Positions 15,455 through 21,259 of a stretch of DNA of 21,259 nt are shown here, in pieces. The stretch comes from Zeimonas sp041678445 (GTDB lineage: Bacteria; Pseudomonadota; Gammaproteobacteria; Burkholderiales; Burkholderiaceae_E), in contig JBAYOD010000027.1 of assembly GCA_041678445.1 (NCBI GenBank), positions 1 to 21,259 of the forward strand, written 5' to 3'. A program made the translations under genes and the position numbers. The notes under the pieces were generated by a model. It saw only the letters and a program-made list of their open reading frames with translations. It ran no database searches and was not told the origin of the DNA. Each line of letters opens with the position of its first letter. Position 1 is the first letter of the stretch.

Positions 15455-17212
15455 ATGACCCACCAGGCGCTCGCCCGAAAATGGCGCCCGCGAGATTTCG
15501 ATTCGCTCGTCGGCCAGGAGCACGTCGTCCGTGCGCTGGCCCACGCGCTCGATCACAACCGGCTTCATCACGCCTATCTGTTCACCGGCACCCGCGGGGT
15601 CGGCAAGACCACGATCGCCCGCATCCTGGCCAAGGCGCTGAACTGCGAAACCGGCGTCAGCGCCCGGCCCTGCGGACAGTGCGCGGCCTGCACCGGCATC
15701 GATGCCGGCCGCTTCGTCGACTGCATCGAGCTCGATGCCGCCTCGAACCGTGGCGTCGAGGACATGACCCAGTTGCTCGAGAACGCGGTCTACGCACCGA
15801 CCGCCGGACGCTACAAGGTCTACGTCATCGACGAAGTCCACATGCTGAGCAACCATGCGTTCAACGCGATGCTCAAGACCCTCGAGGAACCGCCGGCGCA
15901 CGTGGTGTTCGTGCTGGCCACCACCGATCCGCAGAAAGTGCCGGTCACCGTGCTGTCGCGCTGCCTGCAGTTCAGCCTCAAGAACATGGCGCCGGCCACC
16001 GTGGCCGCGCATCTGCAGCAGGTGGTCGAGGCCGAGGGCATCGGCTGCGAGTCCGGCGCGCTGGCCCAGCTCGGGCGGGCCGCCGCCGGCAGCATGCGCG
16101 ATGCGCTGTCGCTGCTCGATCAGGCGATTGCCTTCGCCGGCGGAACGCTGACCGAGGCGGCGGTGCGCGAGATGCTGGGCGTGGTCGACCGCGCCTGGCT
16201 CGAACGCATTCTCGACGCGCTGGCCGACGGCGACGGTCCGGCGCTGATCGGTGAGGCCGATGCAATGCTGGAGGCCAACGCGCCGTTCGAGACCGCGCTC
16301 TCGGAGCTGGCCGTGCTGCTGCAGCGAATGGCCTTGTGCCGGGCCGGCATCGCCGTGCCGGGTGACGAGGCGGCGCTGGTCGAGCGGCTGGCGCCGCGTT
16401 TCCCGCCCGAGGAGATCCAGGTCCACTACCAGATCGCCACCCACGCCCGGCGTGACCTGCCGGTTGCGCCCGATCCGCACACCGGTTTCACGATGACGCT
16501 GTTGCGGATGCTGGCGTTTCGCGTCGATGAAGGTGGCGAGGACACCGGCAAGGGCGGGGGGCGCGCCGGTGATGGTGGGGGTGGCCCGCCGCTCGATCGG
16601 GGCGGCCCGCCGGTTCGACCACAGCGGCCCGGTGCGATGACGCAGCCAACCGCCGCCCGGTCGGCCGAACTGCGCGCGCCGCTATCCGCCACCCGTGCCA
16701 GGACCGAGGTGCCGGCACAGGCGCAGGCTGCCGCTGCAACCGCAACTGCAACCGCAACCGCGCCCGTCGCTTTCGATGGCGACTGGCCTGGATTGGTGGC
16801 ACGGCTGTCGGCCGGCGGAATGGCCGCCCAGTTCCTGCAGCAGAGCGCACTGATCGGGCATGAGGGCCTGAGCTTCAGGCTCAAGGTGCCGATCCGTCCA
16901 TTGGCCGAACCGTCCACCGTCAATCGCGTCCGGACGATCCTGTCCGGATATTTCGGAGCCGAGGTCAGGCTCAGCGTCGAGGTCGGCTCGGTCGACGGGC
17001 CGACTGCGGCGGCGATCGCCAGCCGCGATCGGGCCGAGCGCCAGGCCGAAGCCGAGGCGGCCATCGACGCCGATCCGTTCGTGCAGACCCTGTTGAAGGA
17101 TTTCGGCGGTACGATCGTGCCCGGTTCGGTGCGGCCGGCTCAGGTGCGGCCGGCCGAGGTGCGACCGGCCGAGGTGCGGCCGGTCACTGCCGGCCGCGTT
17201 CCAGGAGAATGA
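15455..17212 (+). CDS. dnaX: DNA polymerase III subunits gamma and tau
   Basis: DnaX (585 residues) is the ATPase of the clamp loader; the full tau form also links polymerase cores to the helicase. LARKWRPRDFDSLVGQEHVV (6-25) opens domain I, with Walker A GTRGVGKT (45-52), zinc cysteines 64, 73, 76 and 79, DEVH (126-129) and the SRC motif (168-170). Domain III ends near residue 365. A Gly/Pro-rich linker follows (about 366-445), including a small Ala-Thr repeat, then the tau-specific C-terminal part. The tail has four VRPAE-like units. No strong ribosome binding site precedes ATG 15455, but upstream in-frame starts would lie in the SRP RNA. ybaB follows 4 bp after the stop. A G6 run at 16556-16561 may allow a shorter gamma product. 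Confidence 0.96.
   Translation: MTHQALARKWRPRDFDSLVGQEHVVRALAHALDHNRLHHAYLFTGTRGVGKTTIARILAKALNCETGVSARPCGQCAACTGIDAGRFVDCIELDAASNRGVEDMTQLLENAVYAPTAGRYKVYVIDEVHMLSNHAFNAMLKTLEEPPAHVVFVLATTDPQKVPVTVLSRCLQFSLKNMAPATVAAHLQQVVEAEGIGCESGALAQLGRAAAGSMRDALSLLDQAIAFAGGTLTEAAVREMLGVVDRAWLERILDALADGDGPALIGEADAMLEANAPFETALSELAVLLQRMALCRAGIAVPGDEAALVERLAPRFPPEEIQVHYQIATHARRDLPVAPDPHTGFTMTLLRMLAFRVDEGGEDTGKGGGRAGDGGGGPPLDRGGPPVRPQRPGAMTQPTAARSAELRAPLSATRARTEVPAQAQAAAATATATATAPVAFDGDWPGLVARLSAGGMAAQFLQQSALIGHEGLSFRLKVPIRPLAEPSTVNRVRTILSGYFGAEVRLSVEVGSVDGPTAAAIASRDRAERQAEAEAAIDADPFVQTLLKDFGGTIVPGSVRPAQVRPAEVRPAEVRPVTAGRVPGE
16736..16759 (+). repeat. Hexanucleotide repeat in the dnaX linker
   Basis: Four in-frame copies of GCAAC(C/T) encode an Ala-Thr run in the flexible linker of DnaX. 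Copy number changes here would alter linker length without breaking the frame. Confidence 0.85.
17129..17185 (+). repeat. 15-bp tandem repeat at the end of dnaX
   Basis: GTGCGGCCGGCTCAG (17129-17143), GTGCGGCCGGCCGAG (17144-17158) and GTGCGACCGGCCGAG (17159-17173) are followed by a partial copy (17174-17185). The in-frame units encode VRPAQ, VRPAE, VRPAE and VRPV. Confidence 0.9.
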
Positions 17213-17216
17213 AACG

Positions 17217-17543
17217 ATGATGAAGAACCAGCTCGCGGGCCTGATGAAACAGGCCCAGCAGATGCAGGACAACATGAAGAAGATGCAGGAGCAGCTGGCC
17301 GAGATCGAGGTCGAAGGCCAGTCCGGTGCGGGGCTCGTCAAGGCGGTCGTCACCTGCCGCAACGATGTCAAGCGCATCAGCATCGATCCCAGCCTGCTGA
17401 CCGACGACAAGGAGATGCTCGAAGACCTGGTCGTGGCGGCGCTGAACGACGCGCTGCGCCGCGCCGAGCAGACCGCAGCCGAAAAGATGGGCTCGGTCAC
17501 GGCCGGCCTGCCGCTGCCGCCGGGCTTCAAGCTGCCATTCTGA
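17217..17543 (+). CDS. ybaB: YbaB/EbfC-family nucleoid-associated protein
   Basis: This 108-residue protein is a small dimeric DNA-binding protein of the YbaB/EbfC family. The N-terminus is a methionine- and glutamine-rich helix (LMKQAQQMQDNMKKMQEQLA), followed by VEGQSGAGLVKAVVTCRNDVKRISID and an ending LPPGFKLPF, all typical. ATG 17217 (or the adjacent ATG 17220) is preceded by AGGAGA at 17203-17208, which lies in the last codons of dnaX; only 4 bp separate the genes. The dnaX-ybaB-recR order is widely conserved, and the protein is thought to act with recombination and repair functions. Confidence 0.95.
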   Translation: MMKNQLAGLMKQAQQMQDNMKKMQEQLAEIEVEGQSGAGLVKAVVTCRNDVKRISIDPSLLTDDKEMLEDLVVAALNDALRRAEQTAAEKMGSVTAGLPLPPGFKLPF

Positions 17544-17624
17544 CCCTGAAGTCCAGCCCGTCCTTCCGGCCGCCGTTCCGCCTGTCTGTCGGCGCGGGAC
17601 CGGAAGTTTGAGGGCACCGGAAAG

Positions 17625-18221
17625 ATGAAGGCGCCGGCGCCGCTCGACGCGCTTACCGAGGCCTTGCGCCGCCTGCCGGGGGTTGGCGCGCGCACGGCCC
17701 AGCGTTTCGCCTACCACCTGCTGCAGCACGACCGTGAGGGCGCGCAGCGCCTGTCCCGGGCGCTCGCCGAAGCCGTCACGAAGATCCGGCATTGCAGCTG
17801 CTGCAACACCTTCACCGAACTCGAGCTTTGCGAGACCTGTGCGTCGCCGCGCCGCGACCGGTCGCTGCTGTGCGTGGTCGAGACGCCAGCCGACCAGCTG
17901 ATGGTCGAACAGACCCTGACCTTCAACGGCCTGTATTTCGTCCTGATGGGGCGCTTGTCGCCGCTCGACGGCATCGGCCCGAACCAGATCGGGATGGTGC
18001 GGCTGCTGGAGCGAGCGGCCGATCCGGCCTTGCGCGAGGTGATCCTGGCGACCAATTTCACCCAGGAAGGCGAGGCCACCGCGCACTACATCGGCGAGCT
18101 GCTGCGCGCGCGCGGCCTGGGCGTCTCGCGTCTGGCACGCGGCGTGCCGGTGGGCAGCGAGCTCGAATACGTCGACCCGAGCACGATCGCCCAGGCGATT
18201 CGGGATCGGCGCAGCGTCTGA
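17625..18221 (+). CDS. recR: Recombination mediator protein RecR
   Basis: RecR (198 residues) works with RecO and RecF to load RecA on gapped DNA. The helix-hairpin-helix LRRLPGVGARTAQRFAYHLL (14-33) is followed by the C4 zinc site Cys57, Cys60, Cys69, Cys72. The Toprim domain begins LLCVVETPADQLMVE (81-95) and includes ATNFTQEGEATAHYI. The C-terminal VPVGSELEYVDPSTIAQAI is conserved. ATG 17625 has GGAAAG just upstream. It lies 81 bp after ybaB in the same direction and converges with the toxin-antitoxin genes after a 30-bp gap. Confidence 0.97.
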   Translation: MKAPAPLDALTEALRRLPGVGARTAQRFAYHLLQHDREGAQRLSRALAEAVTKIRHCSCCNTFTELELCETCASPRRDRSLLCVVETPADQLMVEQTLTFNGLYFVLMGRLSPLDGIGPNQIGMVRLLERAADPALREVILATNFTQEGEATAHYIGELLRARGLGVSRLARGVPVGSELEYVDPSTIAQAIRDRRSV

Positions 18222-18224
18222 ACG

Positions 18225-18240
18225 ATCCTGTTGCCAGGAT
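18225..18240. terminator. Small hairpin between convergent recR and the PIN toxin gene
   Basis: ATCCTG (18225-18230) pairs with CAGGAT (18235-18240) around TTGC, 3 bp after the recR stop and 12 bp before the end of the toxin gene. It lacks a T-run, so only a weak bidirectional terminator or 3'-end structure is suggested. Confidence 0.3.
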
Positions 18241-18251
18241 ATATACGCAGC

Positions 18252-18674
18252 TCAGGGTGCGGCCAACGGGTTCAGGACCCGTACGTCGTCGTAATGCTGC
18301 CCGCCAGCCAGGTCTTCGGACCACAGCACGGAGGAGCCCGAGCGTTGAGCGGCGGCAACGATCAAGCTGTCCCAATAGCTCAGCTGCCAGCGCGTCTGCA
18401 CGTCGAACGCCGAGCCGAGCAGGGAGCGATCGTTGTCGATCACCTTCCAGGCCAGGTAGTCGCTCACCCGCCGCCACGAGGCAGAAGGATCGAGCCCTCC
18501 TTTGCGGACAAGGTTGACGTGCAGTTCCTGCAGAACCTGCACACTGATCGCAGCTTTGCCCGGTTCGCTCCACAGGGATTCGACGAGTTCGCGTGCGCGA
18601 GCATGGCGCGGATCCGGCGAATCCGTGTTGGCGTAGTACAGCAGATTGGTGTCGACGAATACCTCAGCGCTCAT
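18252..18674 (-). CDS. PIN-domain toxin (VapC-like ribonuclease)
   Basis: This 140-residue protein has a complete PIN nuclease fold signature. The acidic cluster for Mg2+ is present: Asp8 in VFVDTNLL, Glu50 in VLQELHVN, Asp102 in YWDSLIVAAA, and Glu120/Asp121 in LWSEDL. PIN proteins in such pairs cut RNA, often tRNA or rRNA, and stop growth when the antitoxin is lost. ATG 18674-18672 overlaps the antitoxin gene by 11 bp, typical of a coupled toxin-antitoxin operon with the antitoxin first. The RNA target cannot be told from sequence. It converges with recR. Confidence 0.88.
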   Translation of the reverse strand: MSAEVFVDTNLLYYANTDSPDPRHARARELVESLWSEPGKAAISVQVLQELHVNLVRKGGLDPSASWRRVSDYLAWKVIDNDRSLLGSAFDVQTRWQLSYWDSLIVAAAQRSGSSVLWSEDLAGGQHYDDVRVLNPLAAP

Positions 18675-18894
18675 GTGCCTGCTCGCGACTCAGCGGCCCC
18701 CCTTGAACCCGCACCGGCTGCTTCAGGGCCCGAAGCGCACGCCGGCGGGCAGGCTCGAAGGCGTCCAGCTCGGCCACGGTCCGGGTGACCAGATTCCCGA
18801 CCCATGCCGAGACGGACGTTTGCTGGTCGACAGCGAGATGCCTGATCCGGCGAAGAGTCTTCTCGTCCAGCCGCAGGGTGATATTGGTCGTCAT
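18664..18894 (-). CDS. Ribbon-helix-helix (CopG-type) antitoxin
   Basis: This 76-residue protein begins TTNITLRLDEKTLRRIRHLA, a beta strand followed by a helix, and continues TSVSAWVGNLVTRTVAEL, which together form the ribbon-helix-helix DNA-binding unit (about 1-42). The C-terminal half is basic and probably disordered, the part that normally wraps the toxin. ATG 18894-18892 has GGAG 7 nt upstream. It overlaps the PIN toxin gene by 11 bp. Two palindromes over its promoter are probable binding sites for this protein with its toxin. A longer frame upstream exists but lacks a start signal and crosses the promoter. Confidence 0.87.
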   Translation of the reverse strand: MTTNITLRLDEKTLRRIRHLAVDQQTSVSAWVGNLVTRTVAELDAFEPARRRALRALKQPVRVQGGPLSREQAHER

Positions 18895-18913
18895 CCGATT
18901 ACTCCAACCGAAG

Positions 18914-18946
18914 GCACATATTAAGTGCTGCACGAATAAAGTGCAA
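18914..18946 (-). promoter_or_regulatory. Toxin-antitoxin promoter with two palindromic operators
   Basis: On the minus strand TTGCAC (18946-18941) and TAATAT (18923-18918) are 17 bp apart. Two 15-bp palindromes of the form GCAC-N7-GTGC cover this promoter: 18930-18944 on the -35 side and 18914-18928 over the -10, one base apart and 12 of 15 bases alike when aligned in the same direction. The layout suits cooperative repression by a ribbon-helix-helix antitoxin. Confidence 0.65.
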
Positions 18947-18984
18947 TCAATCAGGCTGGCATCGATGACGCTGACATCAATGAG
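18940..18984. repeat. Degenerate 15-bp tandem repeat upstream of the toxin-antitoxin promoter
   Basis: GCTGGCATCGATGAC (18955-18969) and GCTGACATCAATGAG (18970-18984) match at 12 of 15 positions. A third, more diverged unit (18940-18954) runs into the -35 region and the operator. Confidence 0.55.
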
Positions 18985-19000
18985 ACGGGTTCGCGGCGGA

Positions 19001-19651
19001 TCAGCTCTCGGCGTCGGGCTGGTTCTCCGGCGCCGCCAGGCGGAAGGCTTCGAGTGCCTCGCAGGCGGCCATGATCCGCAGGATCGTCGGCTTGTCGTCG
19101 AGCGGGCAGTCATAGCGGCGCGCATTGAAGATCTGCGGCACCAGACAGCAGTCGGCCAGCGTCGGGGTGTCGCCGTGGCAGTACACGCCGGTTGCCGGAT
19201 CGTCGGCGAGCATGCGTTCGAGCGCGCCCAGCCCCTCACCGACCCAGTGGCGGTACCAGGCATCGCGGCGCGCCGGCTCGATGTTCAGTTCACGCGCCAG
19301 ATAGCGCAGCACGCGCAGATTGTTCAGCGGGTGGATGTCGCAGGCGATGGTCTGGGCGATGGCCCGCACCCGCGCGCGGCCGACCGGGTCGGCCGGCAGC
19401 AGCGGCGGCGCCGGCTGGATCTCGTCCAGATACTCGATGATGGCCAGCGACTGGGTGAAGGTCCCGGCCGGCGTCGTCAGGGCCGGGACCAGCCCGAGGG
19501 GATTGCGCGCCAGGTAGTCGGGCTGGCGCTGTTCGCCGCCGCCGCGCAGCAGGTGCACGGGCACGATCTGGTAGGCCAGCCCTTTCAGGTTCGCTGCGAT
19601 GCGCACGCGAAACGCAGCTGAACTTCGGAAGTAGGAATAGAGCGCAATCAT
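19001..19651 (-). CDS. maiA: Zeta-class glutathione S-transferase, maleylacetoacetate isomerase-like
   Basis: This 216-residue protein resembles maleylacetoacetate isomerase, which uses glutathione to turn maleylacetoacetate into fumarylacetoacetate in tyrosine and homogentisate breakdown. The thioredoxin-like N-terminal domain starts LYSYFRSSAAFRVRIAANLK; the usual zeta SSCxWRV motif appears as SSAAFRV, keeping the serines and losing the cysteine, as in some bacterial members. NPLGLVPAL (50-58) and SLAIIEYLDE (68-77) form the glutathione site, and DIHPLNNLRVLRYL is typical of zeta enzymes. The gene follows the TRAP solute-binding protein by 57 bp on the same strand, so a joint transcript is likely. 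Related maleylpyruvate isomerases cannot be excluded. No other gene of the pathway is in the window. Confidence 0.82.
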   Translation of the reverse strand: MIALYSYFRSSAAFRVRIAANLKGLAYQIVPVHLLRGGGEQRQPDYLARNPLGLVPALTTPAGTFTQSLAIIEYLDEIQPAPPLLPADPVGRARVRAIAQTIACDIHPLNNLRVLRYLARELNIEPARRDAWYRHWVGEGLGALERMLADDPATGVYCHGDTPTLADCCLVPQIFNARRYDCPLDDKPTILRIMAACEALEAFRLAAPENQPDAES

Positions 19652-19708
19652 CGGAGGCTGGTCCGGTTGCCAGGAAGGGTGCGGGGGCGATCGTGGTGTG
19701 AACAGGCG

Positions 19709-20710
19709 CTAGCGCTTGCGCAGCCGGTTGAGTTCGGTGTCGACCTCGTTGAACAGTTCGGTGCCAACGTCCTTGGCGAAACTCTCCCAGACGGGCTTGA
19801 CCGCTGCCCGCATGCGCTCGATCTCGGCCGGTGCGACCTCGTTGACCTGCATGCCGGCCGTCGCCAGCCTTGCCTGGGCCGAGCGGGCCTGGTCTCGCGC
19901 GACCTGGCGCTGGTAGCTGCGCGCCTCGATGGCCGCCTCGACCAGGATGCGCTGATCGGCTTCCGACAGCTTGTCCCAGAATTTCTTCGAGACCAGCGGC
20001 ACGAAGGCGCCGTAGGCGTGCCGGGTCAGCGACAGGTATTTCTGAACCTCGCCGAGCTTGAGCGCGGCGATCACCGCGGTCGGCGTGCCCTGGCCGTCCA
20101 CGGTGCGCGTCTCCAGGGCCGTGTAGAGCTCGGGCACGGCCAACGGCACCGGATTGGCGCCCAGCGCGCGCACGGTTTCCTGCGAGATCCTGGCCTGGAT
20201 GGCGCGGAACTTCAGCCCCTGGAAGTCTTCCACCCGCGCGATCGGCCGCTTGCTGTTGGTCGCATTGAAGAAGCCGTTCTCCCAGTAGGTCAGGCCAATC
20301 AGCCCCTTCTCGGGCAGCAGATCGAGCAGGCGCTTGCCGATCGGGCCGTCCAGGATCGCGTCGGCCTCCTGCTCGTTGTCGAACAGGAACGGGAAGTCGA
20401 GGATCTCCATGGGTTTGACCATGCCGGTCAGCGTCGTCGTCTGCGGCACCACGAACTCGATCGTGCCGCCCTGCAGGGCCGAGGTTACCTGGACGTCGTT
20501 GCCCAGGGTGCCGCTGTAGAACGCCTTGATGCGGATCTTGCCCTGGCTCTTCTGCTCCACCAGTTCGACGAAGCGGGCAACGCCCTGTCCCTGGTGGGAG
20601 GGTTCGGGCAGGGTCACGGCGAACTTGGCGTTGATCTGTGCGGCGGCGGGGCCGGCGAACAGGGCGGCGGCCGCCAGCGCAAGCAGTTTGTCGGCGAGGT
20701 TTCGTTTCAC
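19709..20710 (-). CDS. TRAP transporter solute-binding protein (DctP family)
   Basis: This 333-residue periplasmic protein captures an organic acid for a TRAP transporter. A signal peptide is clear at 1-25 (basic start, hydrophobic core, AAAQ cleavage region). The mature part has PEPSHQGQGVARFVELV, YSGTLGNDVQVTSALQGGTIEF, the conserved region GLKFRAIQARISQETVRALGANPV with the carboxylate-binding arginine expected around FRAIQ, and VDGQGTP. The start is GTG 20710-20708 with GGAG 9 nt upstream. It follows the permease gene after 58 bp and precedes the maiA-like gene. The ligand is unknown; an aromatic-derived or dicarboxylic acid is a guess from the neighbour. Confidence 0.92.
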   Translation of the reverse strand: MKRNLADKLLALAAAALFAGPAAAQINAKFAVTLPEPSHQGQGVARFVELVEQKSQGKIRIKAFYSGTLGNDVQVTSALQGGTIEFVVPQTTTLTGMVKPMEILDFPFLFDNEQEADAILDGPIGKRLLDLLPEKGLIGLTYWENGFFNATNSKRPIARVEDFQGLKFRAIQARISQETVRALGANPVPLAVPELYTALETRTVDGQGTPTAVIAALKLGEVQKYLSLTRHAYGAFVPLVSKKFWDKLSEADQRILVEAAIEARSYQRQVARDQARSAQARLATAGMQVNEVAPAEIERMRAAVKPVWESFAKDVGTELFNEVDTELNRLRKR

Positions 20711-20727
20711 GGCGTCAGTCTCCTGAG

Positions 20728-20764
20728 GGTCAGCGGGAAATGAAGGTCAGCGGAGGGTCAGCGG
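20728..20764. repeat. Three copies of GGTCAGCGG between the TRAP genes
   Basis: Exact copies lie at 20728-20736, 20745-20753 and 20756-20764 in the 58-bp spacer between the permease stop and the binding-protein start. Spacing is irregular (17 and 11 bp). Confidence 0.7.
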
Positions 20765-20768
20765 TCGA

Positions 20769-21259
20769 TCAGCGCCACCATCCGGCCGGTACGAGGACCA
20801 GGGACGGGAACAGGATGAGCAGCACGAGGACGGCGATTTCGGCGAGCAGGAAGGGGAGGACCCCGCGGGCGGCCTGCATGACCGAGATCTTGCCGATCGA
20901 ACACACGACGTTGAGCACGACGCCGATCGGTGGGGTGATCATGCCGATCGAGCAGTTCATGATGAAGATGACGCCGAGGTAGATCGGGTCGATGCCCGCC
21001 TGCAGCGCGATCGGCATGAACACCGGCGTGAAGATCAGCACGATCGGGATGAAGTCCAGGACCATCCCGGCGAGGAAGACCGACAGCATCATCGCGGCCA
21101 CCAGCATGATCTGGTTTCCGGAGAAGGCCTGCAGCCACTGTCCGACCTGGCCGGGGATGTCGGCGATCGCGATCATGTATGAGGCCACCATCGCGAGCGC
21201 GGCCAGGATCAGCACCACGGAGGTCGTGCGGGCCGTCAGCAGCAGGCAGTGGTAGATCG
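20769..21259 (-). CDS. TRAP transporter large permease (DctM family), C-terminal part
   Basis: The frame is open from the right edge of the window to TGA 20771-20769, so about 163 C-terminal residues are present and the 5' end lies outside. The fragment is nearly all hydrophobic, with about four membrane segments. It contains LAGMVLDFIPIVLIFTPVFMPIA and the hallmark MNCSIGMITPPIGVVLNVVCSI of the DctM family, which forms the ion-driven transport channel. The small DctQ subunit would be expected upstream, beyond the window or fused. The permease is read before the binding protein, whereas many TRAP operons begin with the binding protein. Confidence 0.92.
   Translation of the reverse strand, partial: IYHCLLLTARTTSVVLILAALAMVASYMIAIADIPGQVGQWLQAFSGNQIMLVAAMMLSVFLAGMVLDFIPIVLIFTPVFMPIALQAGIDPIYLGVIFIMNCSIGMITPPIGVVLNVVCSIGKISVMQAARGVLPFLLAEIAVLVLLILFPSLVLVPAGWWR

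Noticed and set aside
16555..16640. A further stop at 16638-16640 as the end of a shifted dnaX product
   Set aside because: On checking the frame, the -1 frame already stops at 16570-16572, and 16638 belongs to the +1 frame.
18895..19263. Upstream extension of the antitoxin frame
   Set aside because: It crosses the promoter and operators and the end of maiA; the ribosome binding site and domain start both point to ATG 18894.

Overview
This is a gene-dense, high-GC stretch of a bacterial chromosome made almost entirely of housekeeping genes. Gene content and order (rpsP-rimM-trmD, rplS, a CoA-type Nudix hydrolase and a CobD/CbiB-like membrane protein; rsgA next to a pterin dehydratase, an M48 peptidase and orn; rho with trxA; the SRP RNA just before dnaX-ybaB-recR) fit a betaproteobacterium, most likely Burkholderiales. 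The genus cannot be fixed from the sequence alone.

Layout. (1) 1-755: 3' end of a radical SAM gene. (2) 772-6371, plus strand: a ribosome and tRNA maturation block (rpsP, rimM, trmD), then a DEAD-box RNA helicase sitting where rplS would normally follow, then rplS, a Nudix CoA pyrophosphatase and a CobD/CbiB-family protein. (3) 6343-8938, minus strand: M48 peptidase, phhB-like dehydratase and rsgA, read in that order and tightly packed. (4) 9048-9689, plus: orn. (5) 9629-12771, minus: a GT-C glycosyltransferase translationally coupled to a MATE exporter, whose end overlaps the end of orn. (6) 12889-15194, minus: trxA, a long C-rich leader, rho, then rpmE2 (type B L31) with its own promoter and a textbook terminator. 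(7) 15285-18221, plus: 4.5S SRP RNA, dnaX, ybaB, recR. (8) 18252-18946, minus: a PIN toxin and ribbon-helix-helix antitoxin with a doubled palindromic operator over its promoter. (9) 19001-21259, minus: the end of a TRAP transporter permease, its solute-binding protein and a zeta-class GST (maleylacetoacetate isomerase-like).

The genes fall into a few working groups: ribosome and tRNA maturation (rpsP, rimM, trmD, rplS, rpmE2, rsgA, helicase), RNA turnover and termination (orn, rho), replication and recombination (dnaX, ybaB, recR), envelope functions (GT-C transferase, MATE, M48 peptidase), and an uptake/catabolism cassette at the right edge.

No wholly new system is evident. The most interesting signals are the helicase gene interrupting the trmD operon; a possible dnaX -1 frameshift site whose shifted frame stops within four codons; the C-rich, Rho-utilisation-like rho leader with a hairpin over the ribosome binding site; the paired toxin-antitoxin operators; and several short tandem duplications that share a 15-bp period. 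Intergenic space is small, and no tRNA, CRISPR array, insertion sequence or prophage was seen.
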